Program-made: the position numbers and the translations under genes
Assembly (NCBI RefSeq): GCF_014158035.1
Contig: NZ_JACFXW010000001.1
Coordinates: 1,612,001 to 1,676,000 of the forward strand
Direction of reading: 5' to 3'
Source of the DNA: Rhizobium sp. G21
GTDB taxonomy: Bacteria > Pseudomonadota > Alphaproteobacteria > Rhizobiales > Rhizobiaceae
DNA: 64,000 nucleotides
Notes under the pieces: generated by a model
Database searches by the model: none
The model's input: the letters and a program-made list of their open reading frames with translations, nothing else
Told to the model about the DNA's origin: nothing
In this document: piece after piece, positions 37,693 to 44,141 of the stretch
Layout of the letters: each line of letters starts with the position of its first letter
Numbering within the stretch: position 1 is the stretch's first letter

Positions 37693-38120
37693 TTATATCG
37701 TTCCTCGGCGACGCTCTGCCGGCGGTTCGCCATGAACCCGGCGCGCCGCAAAGAAAGCGCCAGCCGCGCACACGGCCAATATGGCCCATGGGTTCTTACG
37801 CATGAGGCCGGGCATAAGACCAAGCGCGAGGTCCACCTCCGATACCGGACGGATGGGAGCCTGTCGGATCACGACCCTGCGACGGCGCATCGTCATGGCG
37901 AGGAGGCCGACGATGGAGATGGCGATCAACACCGAGCCTGCGAACAACCAGCCGACCACCACGCCGTAGATATCGGATATGGCGATGGACGCTGCTGCCA
38001 GCAAAAAGCCAGACCGACCGCCAGCAATAAGGCGAAGGCTAGAAAAAGCCCTGCGCGCGCCGCAGCCCGACTGGCGCCATTCGCCAGATTACGCCCCGCC
38101 AGCGTGATGAAGTGTTGCAT
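37693..38120 (-). CDS. Holin-X/phage_holin_3_6-like membrane protein (frameshifted)
   Basis: Small membrane protein, about 142 residues when repaired. The first frame gives MQHFITLAGRNLANGASRAA and the first helix (AGLFLAFALLLAVGLAF). One extra base at AAAAA 38003-38007 joins it to the second helix region (VVVGWLFAGSVLIAISIVGL) and a cytoplasmic tail with GLMRKNPWAILAVCAAGAFF. The layout fits the holin-X family found beside DUF883 proteins. Its ATG lies 2 nt beyond the DUF883 stop, so the two are co-transcribed, probably under EcfG. Confidence 0.72.
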
Positions 38121-38122
38121 GC

Positions 38123-38449
38123 TCAGCCTCTGCGGGTCAGGAGAGCCGCGAGATAGCCGAGGCCGAGCGCCAGACCCACCGCCTGGAAAGGGCGAGCGCG
38201 TATTTCATCCTCCACGTCCCGGCCGAGAGAATAGGCTTCTTCACGGGCGTCGTTGAAAGCGCGGCGCGAAGCGGCGGCGGCATCGGCAGCCATGCGCTCG
38301 GCGCCGTCTCGGTAGGATTCCGCCTTTGCCGCGCCAAAGGCTGTCAGGGTCTTGGTCAACTCGGCGAGATCGCGCTTGAGATCGCCGATCTGCGCTTCGA
38401 GATCCTCGACGGTCGGCGCGTTTTTCTCATTCGCTTCGGAAAAAGCCAT
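38123..38449 (-). CDS. DUF883/ElaB-YqjD-like membrane-anchored protein
   Basis: 108-residue protein with a long amphipathic helix or coiled coil (VEDLEAQIGDLKRDLAELTK; AAAASRRAFNDAREEAYSLG) and a C-terminal glycine-rich membrane helix (FQAVGLALGLGYLAALLTRR). This is the ElaB/YqjD pattern of stress-induced inner-membrane proteins. It is the first gene of the DUF883-holin pair and is preceded by an EcfG-like motif at 38507-38531. Confidence 0.82.
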   Translation of the reverse strand: MAFSEANEKNAPTVEDLEAQIGDLKRDLAELTKTLTAFGAAKAESYRDGAERMAADAAAASRRAFNDAREEAYSLGRDVEDEIRARPFQAVGLALGLGYLAALLTRRG

Positions 38450-38506
38450 GATGTCATCCCTTCTGATGTAAAGACCCGCGCGGCCTCGACCGCACTCGCT
38501 CCGGAA

Positions 38507-38531
38507 AATGCACGGACGGGGAAAAAGTTCC
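38507..38531 (-). promoter_or_regulatory. EcfG-like promoter of the DUF883-holin genes
   Basis: On the minus strand GGAAC, 16 nt, CATT, with the -10 ending 58 nt before the ATG at 38449. It lies just beyond the terminator at 38541-38583, so the operon has its own promoter independent of the upstream RNA. Confidence 0.55.
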
Positions 38532-38533
38532 CG

Positions 38534-38667
38534 AAAATAAAAAGGAGAGAACCATTCCGGCGGGAGGAAAGGTTCTCTCCTTTACGCGTCTGGCGCCTTC
38601 GGGGGGATGAAGGGGCGGATCCGGCGCCAGCTTCCGAATGGAGAGGAGGGGGCTCTGCATTCGACAT
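38534..38667 (-). ncRNA. Putative EcfG-dependent small RNA with three C-rich hairpin loops
   Basis: The interval begins about 7 nt below a perfect EcfG promoter and ends in a Rho-independent terminator. It holds three perfect hairpins. Hairpin 1 (38635-38663): stem CGAAUG/CAUUCG, 17-nt loop containing CCCCCUCCUCUC. Hairpin 2 (38590-38630): stem CUGGCGCC/GGCGCCAG, 25-nt loop with CCGCCCC and CCCCCC. Hairpin 3 (38541-38583): 13-bp stem, loop with CCUCCCG, followed by UUAUUUU. Length is about 130 nt with no ORF preceded by a ribosome-binding site. The loops could pair with Shine-Dalgarno sequences. The layout recalls rhizobial alpha-r14 (NfeR1) and Caulobacter GsrN RNAs from general knowledge; identity is not tested. 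The alternative is a leader/attenuator of the DUF883 operon. Confidence 0.55.
38541..38583 (-). terminator. Rho-independent terminator of the putative small RNA
   Basis: Perfect 13-bp inverted repeat AAAGGAGAGAACC / GGTTCTCTCCTTT with a 17-nt loop, followed on the minus strand by TTATTTT. It stands between two promoters pointing the same way. Confidence 0.8.
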
Positions 38668-38673
38668 CGGCAA

Positions 38674-38698
38674 AACGCCGCGTTCGACGTTTGGTTCC
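38674..38698 (-). promoter_or_regulatory. Perfect EcfG promoter reading into the putative small RNA
   Basis: On the minus strand GGAAC, 16 nt, CGTT: an exact match to the consensus of EcfG-type sigma factors. No start codon with a ribosome-binding site lies between it and the terminator at 38541-38583. Confidence 0.75.
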
Positions 38699-38735
38699 GC
38701 CAACATGGCTGAAACCTCGATTTTTCGCGTAATCC

Positions 38736-38760
38736 GGAACCGAGCAACATGCATGGGGTT
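38736..38760 (+). promoter_or_regulatory. EcfG-like promoter of the sugar dehydrogenase gene
   Basis: GGAAC, 16 nt, GGTT on the plus strand; one mismatch in the -10. The expected start of transcription lies about 125 nt before ATG 38893. Confidence 0.5.
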
Positions 38761-38892
38761 ACAAAATCGCGGAGACCTTCGGCGGCTTTGGACACCGTGT
38801 CACCGCCATCCTGGCGCAAAGTCCCCTCTGTTGCGCCGACGAACATCCGGACCGGGCGAAGTCGCGTAACAGATCTTCAAAAGGAGTTGAGC

Positions 38893-40026
38893 ATGAAAGC
38901 AATGAAATGGCTTTTGGCGGGACTATCCGCCCTGCTGATCTCGGACGGCGCGACGGTCGCTTCGGAAAATGCCGGAAGCAAGGAAGCGACGAGCGACCTT
39001 CCCTTTTCCGCCACAGACGTCGCCGTCTTCGACACGCCTTGGGCTCTCGCTTTTCTCGACGAAGATGAGATGCTGGTGACGGAAAAAGGCGGGCGGATAT
39101 GGCTCGTCACGACAGGCGGCGACAAAGTGCCGGTCGAGGGTGTTCCGGACGTGGTCTATCGCGGCCAACTCGGTTTGCTGGATGTCGCGCCCGCCCCGGA
39201 CTTCGCCACGTCCGGGCTGGTCTATCTGACATATGTCGAACCGAACGCCGCGAGCGGATCTCTGGCGCTGGCGCGGGCGTCGCTGGCTCGCGGCGACGGT
39301 GAAGTCTCTCTCCAAAATTTCGACGTTGTCTGGCGTGACGACGCTTTACCCGGCGGCGGTCAGGCCGGCGGGGTGATCGCTTTCGCGCCTGACGGACGAC
39401 ATATATTCTTGACGGTGGGCGATCGGATGCGCCCGAAGCGCGCCCAAGATTTGTCGACGCCGCAGGGCAGCATCATCAGGCTCACGCTCGACGGCGAGCC
39501 TGCGCCGGGCAATCCCTTCGAGGCCCGCAGTCAGGCGCGACCGGAGATCTGGAGCTTCGGGCACCGCAATCCCTATGGTCTCGCCTTTGCCCCCAACGGA
39601 CAACTCTGGGCCCATGAAATGGGCCCTCGCGGCGGAGACGAACTCAACCGCATCGAAGCGGGCGGCAATTACGGCTGGCCGCTTGTTTCCAATGGAGATC
39701 AATACAGCGGCGCGTCGATTCCGAGGCATTCGACGCGTCCCGACCTCACCGCGCCCTCGCTCTACTGGAACCCGGTGATCGCGCCGGCGGGGCTCGCTTT
39801 CTATACAGGCACGCGGTTTGCCGGTTGGAAAGACTCAGCGTTGATCGGAGGACTTGCCGGACTGAGCCTCAGCCGTATAACATTCGATCCGAGCGGCGCC
39901 GCGCATGAGGCGGACCGTTGGGACATGGAGGCGCGCATCCGCGACGTCGCGGTCGACCCTGACGGCTATGTTTGGGTGATCGAAGATGACGCCGAGGGAC
40001 GACTGAGGCGTTTGGAGCCGAAATAG
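38893..40026 (+). CDS. PQQ-type soluble aldose sugar dehydrogenase family protein
   Basis: 377-residue exported protein with a signal peptide (MKWLLAGLSALLISDGATVA) and a beta-propeller of the soluble glucose/sorbosone dehydrogenase family. Motifs: TPWALAFLDEDEMLVTEKGG, SFGHRNPYGLAFAPNGQLWA and EMGPRGGDELNRIEAGGNYG, which carry the family's PQQ and substrate residues. ATG 38893 follows a perfect AAGGAG ribosome-binding site; the longer frame from 38749 covers promoter sequence. It is probably under EcfG control. Substrate unknown. Confidence 0.88.
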   Translation: MKAMKWLLAGLSALLISDGATVASENAGSKEATSDLPFSATDVAVFDTPWALAFLDEDEMLVTEKGGRIWLVTTGGDKVPVEGVPDVVYRGQLGLLDVAPAPDFATSGLVYLTYVEPNAASGSLALARASLARGDGEVSLQNFDVVWRDDALPGGGQAGGVIAFAPDGRHIFLTVGDRMRPKRAQDLSTPQGSIIRLTLDGEPAPGNPFEARSQARPEIWSFGHRNPYGLAFAPNGQLWAHEMGPRGGDELNRIEAGGNYGWPLVSNGDQYSGASIPRHSTRPDLTAPSLYWNPVIAPAGLAFYTGTRFAGWKDSALIGGLAGLSLSRITFDPSGAAHEADRWDMEARIRDVAVDPDGYVWVIEDDAEGRLRRLEPK

Positions 40027-40056
40027 CCATTCAGTCGTTTAATTCTACGCCGGCAT

Positions 40057-40081
40057 GGAACCAATGTCCGCCGAGGGCGTT
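40057..40081 (+). promoter_or_regulatory. Perfect EcfG promoter of nepR-ecfG
   Basis: GGAAC, 16 nt, CGTT, exact consensus. It lies 48 nt upstream of the nepR ATG at 40130 and inside the longer open frame that begins at 40055. This rules out the longer start and predicts EcfG autoregulation. Confidence 0.78.
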
Positions 40082-40129
40082 CCCGCGAAGACCAGACGAC
40101 AATCAGCGCAACCATGCGAGCCCGCACAT

Positions 40130-40333
40130 ATGAACCATGATGAATCAAACGGAATGGGGGATCCCGGCGTGCCGGGTCCGTTCGGCGAGATCCCCAAGAA
40201 GCTCAAGGAGTATTACGACTCCCTGCAGGAAGAAGCCATTCCGGCCCGCTTTCTCGACTTGCTCGAACAGCTGGACAAGGCGGAGCGTGTCCACGCCGCC
40301 GGCAAACAGTCCCTCCTGACTGGGGAAAGCTGA
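40130..40333 (+). CDS. nepR: NepR, anti-sigma factor of EcfG
   Basis: 67-residue anti-sigma factor with the conserved core (GEIPKKLKEYYDSLQEE then IPARFLDLLEQLDKAE), which forms the two helices binding EcfG or PhyR. I chose ATG 40130 because the promoter motif lies at 40057-40081 and NepR proteins are about 60 residues long. The stop is 2 nt before the ecfG ATG, so both are co-transcribed and translationally linked. Confidence 0.92.
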   Translation: MNHDESNGMGDPGVPGPFGEIPKKLKEYYDSLQEEAIPARFLDLLEQLDKAERVHAAGKQSLLTGES

Positions 40334-40335
40334 TC

Positions 40336-40902
40336 ATGACGCAAGACGAAGACAGCATCGAAAGAGATTTCAAGCGTACGATGCTCGCTTGCCTCGGCAG
40401 CTTGCGCGCTTTCGGCGTCTCGCTCACCGGCCGCCACGATCGAGCTGACGATCTCGTCCAGGACACGATCATGAAGGCTTGGGCCAAGAAGAGCTCGTTT
40501 GAGCCGGGCACCAATATGAAGGCCTGGCTGTTCACTATCCTGCGCAACGAGTTCTACAGCCAGATTCGCAAGAGCGGTCGCGAAATCCAGGATTCGGACG
40601 GCTTTTACACCGAACAGCTGTCGACCCATCCGGGACAGTATGGCGCGTTGGATCTGCAGGACTTCAAGGCGGCGCTCGAAAAGCTGCCCGACGACCAGCG
40701 TGAGGCGATCATTCTCATCGGCGCCTCCGGCTTCTCCTACGAGGAAGCGGCCGAGATTTGCCAATGCGCCATCGGCACGATCAAGAGCCGCGTCAACCGC
40801 GCGCGCAATCGGCTTGCCGAATTGCTGGCGGTGGAAGGGGACCGCGAATATGGTCCGGACTCCAGAGCACTCGCCGTGACGGGCCGCACCTTCGTGGGGT
40901 GA
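40336..40902 (+). CDS. ecfG: EcfG, general-stress ECF sigma factor
   Basis: 188-residue sigma factor of the ECF15 (EcfG) type. Region 2: RHDRADDLVQDTIMKAWAKK with NMKAWLFTILRNEFYSQIRK. Region 4: LPDDQREAIILIGASGFSYE and AIGTIKSRVNRARNRLAELL. It is directed to GGAAC/CGTT promoters, of which several are found nearby. It is held inactive by NepR and released by PhyR-P. Confidence 0.96.
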   Translation: MTQDEDSIERDFKRTMLACLGSLRAFGVSLTGRHDRADDLVQDTIMKAWAKKSSFEPGTNMKAWLFTILRNEFYSQIRKSGREIQDSDGFYTEQLSTHPGQYGALDLQDFKAALEKLPDDQREAIILIGASGFSYEEAAEICQCAIGTIKSRVNRARNRLAELLAVEGDREYGPDSRALAVTGRTFVG

Positions 40903-40925
40903 TCCGGCCAGAACCGTACAACGAC

Positions 40926-40954
40926 GCCGCCGGTTTCGCGACCGGCGGCTTTTT
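40926..40954 (+). terminator. Rho-independent terminator of nepR-ecfG
   Basis: GCCGCCGGT / ACCGGCGGC stem with a six-base loop, followed by TTTTT. It starts 24 nt after the ecfG stop. Confidence 0.9.
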
Positions 40955-41004
40955 CATATGTACATGTCTCGAAGAGTGGCCTGCCCGGCAGGCGGAAACT
41001 ACTG

Positions 41005-42036
41005 TCAGGGGATGGTCAGGCTGACCTCGGCGCGCGTTCCGCGCTCGCGCGGGACATAGCGGATGCCGCCGCCGACGGCTCGCGCCATGGAGGCGACGAT
41101 TCGCGATCCCAGCCCGGTGCCCTGCGCCGGCTGAGACATCTCGATGCCGCGGCCGTCGTCCTCGACGACCAGAAGGGCTTCGCTGTCGTTGAGGCGGGTC
41201 AGCTCGACGCGGATCTCGCCGTCTTCCTCTTCGGGATAAGCGTATTTGATCGCGTTGGTCAGCAGTTCGGTGACGATCATGCCGGTCGAGACGGCGCGAT
41301 CGGAGGGGAAGATCACGCTTTCGAAATGTGAGCGGATATTGGACTTGCGCCGGTCCTTGGCCATGGTCTCGGCCAGTTCCGAAATCAGCGTCGAGAGGTA
41401 GCGGCTCATCTCCACCTCGCGCACATCGTCGGACGTATACAGGCTGCGATGCATGCCCGCGATGGCCGAGATCCGCGCCTGCGTCTCCGACAGCGCATGA
41501 CGAACTTCATCGCTTTCGCTGGCCGAAACCTGGAGACGGATGAGAGCGGCGACCAGCGCAAGGCTGTTGGCGACGCGATGATTGACTTCGGCGAGCAGAA
41601 TTTCCGCCCGTTCCTTGCCGAGCCGGATCTCCTGCTCCGCCTCCTCGCGCGCAGCGCGGAGTTCTGCGTTTTCCAGCGCCTGCTGGAGCGCATTGCCGAG
41701 CAGCGGCCAGAAATCGTCGCCGACCGTCTTGATGACATAGTCGGCCGCGCCGGCTTTCAGAGCGTCGACGGCGATGGTCGCCTCGCTTGAGCCCGTGACG
41801 TAGACGACCGGCAACACGACCCCCTGCTCGTCGAGACGACGCATGAAATCCAGTCCGGTCGACCCCTGCAGGTAGTGATCGAGCACGATGGCGTGGAAAT
41901 CTCCCTGCGCCAGGCGCTCCAGGCCCTGCACGGCGTCCTGGGCATGCTCGGCCTCGTATCCGAGGCGCCCGAGCGACTTCTGGGCTAGGCGGAAAAGCGC
42001 ATAGTCGTCATCGATATAGAGGATCTTTTTCGCCAT
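41005..42036 (-). CDS. Receiver-HWE/HisKA_2 hybrid histidine kinase
   Basis: 343-residue cytoplasmic protein with an N-terminal receiver (IDDDYALFRLAQ; phosphoacceptor Asp in IVLDHYLQGSTG; Lys in YVIKTVG) and a C-terminal kinase of the HisKA_2 family (AEVNHRVANSLALVAALIRL; N box ELLTNAIKYAYPEEEDG; VVEDDGRGIEM; GTGLGSRIVASMARAVGG). It is the third gene of an HK-RR-RR/HK operon, 13 nt after the previous one. HisKA_2 kinases often feed PhyR, and ecfG is next door, so a GSR input role is plausible but inferred. Confidence 0.88.
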   Translation of the reverse strand: MAKKILYIDDDYALFRLAQKSLGRLGYEAEHAQDAVQGLERLAQGDFHAIVLDHYLQGSTGLDFMRRLDEQGVVLPVVYVTGSSEATIAVDALKAGAADYVIKTVGDDFWPLLGNALQQALENAELRAAREEAEQEIRLGKERAEILLAEVNHRVANSLALVAALIRLQVSASESDEVRHALSETQARISAIAGMHRSLYTSDDVREVEMSRYLSTLISELAETMAKDRRKSNIRSHFESVIFPSDRAVSTGMIVTELLTNAIKYAYPEEEDGEIRVELTRLNDSEALLVVEDDGRGIEMSQPAQGTGLGSRIVASMARAVGGGIRYVPRERGTRAEVSLTIP

Positions 42037-42049
42037 CGCCGGGTCGCTT

Positions 42050-42487
42050 TCAGGGAATTTGCATCACGGAAAAAAACAGCCCCAGCTGCCGGATGGCGTG
42101 CGCGAAGCTGTCATAGTCCACCGGCTTGGTGATGTAGACATTGGCGCCGAGATCGTAGCAGCGCTGGATTTCTCGTTCGTCATCGGTGGTAGTGAGGATG
42201 ATCACCGGCAGACGCTTGGTGTGCGGATTGGCTTTGACCTTTTCGAGAATATCGATACCGGACATGTCGGGCAGGTTGAGGTCCAGTAAAATCAGCAGAT
42301 ACCGCCCCTCGCTCACCGACCCGGAGCGATCTTCGCCCAATATGAAGTCGAGCGCGGAATTGCCGTTTGCGAAAGGAATGATTTCATTGTTGACGCCCGC
42401 GCGCCGAACATTCTTTTCGATCAGGCGCGCATGGCCCTCATCGTCTTCGACCATCACGATCGTTACTTCTTTGCCTGCCGCCATCAT
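42050..42487 (-). CDS. Rcp1-like single-domain response regulator
   Basis: 145-residue receiver of the Rcp1 type with the characteristic long loop: VMVEDDEGHARLIEKNVRRA, LLILLDLNLPDMSGIDILEK (phosphoacceptor Asp), ILTTTDDEREI and YITKPVDYDSF. Such proteins pass phosphate in relays with phytochrome-like or CHASE3 kinases. The start overlaps the upstream kinase stop (ATGATG region, 4 nt). Confidence 0.9.
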   Translation of the reverse strand: MMAAGKEVTIVMVEDDEGHARLIEKNVRRAGVNNEIIPFANGNSALDFILGEDRSGSVSEGRYLLILLDLNLPDMSGIDILEKVKANPHTKRLPVIILTTTDDEREIQRCYDLGANVYITKPVDYDSFAHAIRQLGLFFSVMQIP

Positions 42488-43979
42488 TCGCTGATACTCC
42501 CTACAAAACGACTGAGATCCGAAGGCATCCGGATCATGAATGTCGAGCCCTTGCCCCGTTCCGATTTCAACTGGATGTCGCCGCCCATATTGCGCACGAG
42601 CGAACGGACATGCGCCAGGCCGATCCCCTCGCCCGGCTTGTCCTGCACGCCCGAGCGGCGGAACAATTCGAAGACGCGTTCATGATCCTCCGGCGCGATG
42701 CCGCGGCCGTTGTCGCTCACGTCGATGCCGACCGTGAAGGCGTTGACGCGGAAGGCGCGCACCGAAAGACGCAGAGGCCGCTCCGGCTCGCGATACTTGA
42801 CCGCATTGTCGAGCAGATTTCCCAATGCCTGCTCGAGCGAGAAGCGGTCGGTGACGATGGTCTTCACATCGACCTTGATGCTGACCTCGCCGCTGGCTTC
42901 GAGCACCTGATGCTGGATCGCGGCGGCGTTGTGCTGAACGAGTTGCGCGACATCGATCCGCTCCGGCTTCAACTGCCGGCGTCCGTCGCGCGAAATCTTG
43001 AGAATCGCGTTGATCAACTCGTCCATCTTGCGCGTGGAAGAGCGGATGAAGCCTATGGCCTCGGGCAGATCCTCCTCGACGGCCAGCACCGTATCGGCCC
43101 GCGCCGTCTCGGGAGCGGAACCCGCCTCACCCTTGAAATAGGCCTGGATGGTCTTCAGCGCATTGTCCAGTTCGCTGGTGAAGCCCATGATGTTGACCAG
43201 CGGCGCCCGGAGATCGTGGGTGACGATATAGGCGAATCGCTGAATCTCCTGATTGGCCTGGATCAGGTCTTCGGTGCGTTCACGCACCCGCTGCTCCAGA
43301 CCGGCGTTCAGTCCTTCCAGTTCACGTCGCGCCGCCAGAATCTCGCGAACATAACGGCGGATGATCAGAAAAAGATGACGAAGACGGCCAGGACGGCGAT
43401 GACGCCCGCGATCGTCGCCATTCGAAGCCCCATGGCGAGATTGAGATGGCTTTGCAGTTGCAGGGCGATCTGCCGATCGGCCTCGGCGATGACGCCGCCG
43501 AGCGTTTCGCGGATATCGTTCATCAGCGACAGGCCGACCTGGTTTCTCACCATGTCGAGCGCATCGTCGCGACGGCCGGATTGTGCGAGCGACAGAGTCG
43601 CCTTCAACTCGGTCAGCTTCTGCGTGATGACCCGGCGCAGCGACTCGACATCGATTTCGGAGAAGCGGCTGCCGCTGATCGATGCCTCCAGAGCATCTTC
43701 GCGGCGCGATATCTCGTCGATGGAATCACGGTAGGGCTGCAGGAATGTCGGCTCCATGGTCAGCAGGAAACCGCGCTGGCCGCTTTCGGAATCCTGGATG
43801 GCCAGGAGAAGATCCGCCGCCGCGCTGCGGACCATGCGCGCTTCCGCGGCGCCGGCGACATATTGTTGCGTCTTGTAGACGAGATAGATTATCCCCGAAA
43901 CGATCCCGACGAGGATGAAGGCGCTCGCCACCAGAGCGATGAACGTCGATCGGATCAACGACTGCTGTTGGTCGGACAT
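42484..43979 (-). CDS. CHASE3 membrane histidine kinase (frameshifted)
   Basis: Membrane kinase, about 498 residues when repaired. First frame: helix 1 (STFIALVASAFILVGIVSGI), a periplasmic CHASE3 domain (DSESGQRGFLLTMEPTFLQP) and helix 2 (IAGVIAVLAVFVIFF). One extra base at AAAAA 43369-43373 joins it to the coiled coil, HisKA domain (FAYIVTHDLRAPLVNIMGFT), N box (LGNLLDNAVKYREP) and G boxes (SDNGRGIAPED; GEGIGLAHVRSLV). First gene of a three-gene phosphorelay operon. Confidence 0.88.
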
Positions 43980-44141
43980 TCAGGCGCCGCTCCCGCGCGA
44001 TGCCGCCGCCGACCCGCTCGTCGGCGCTGCATGGGCGACTGCCGCCGCCTTTGCCAAAACCATATGCCCCTCTCACACTTCACCCGTGTCGACCACATTC
44101 AACGCGCGCGGAGGGAAGGTTCCAAAAATTCGCGAAAAAAT

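Larger units (their letters stand above)
38450..38892. other. Stress-promoter-rich intergenic region
   Basis: 443 nt between divergent genes. From right to left it holds an EcfG-like promoter reading right (38736-38760), a perfect EcfG promoter reading left (38674-38698), the putative small RNA with its terminator (38534-38667) and a further EcfG-like promoter reading left (38507-38531). Each is listed separately. Confidence 0.7.

Noticed and set aside
37693..38120. Prophage remnant suggested by the holin-like gene
   Set aside because: No integrase, lysin or other phage gene is near. The holin-X family is a common chromosomal partner of DUF883 proteins.
40055..40129. Upstream extension of nepR from ATG 40055
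   Set aside because: A perfect EcfG promoter (40057-40081) occupies this stretch and NepR proteins are about 60 residues, so the start at 40130 is preferred.
44105..44127. GGAAC-like/CGTT pair upstream of the CHASE3 kinase
   Set aside because: The spacing is 14 nt, not 16 as at all other sites in the window; with 16 nt the -10 would be TTGA.
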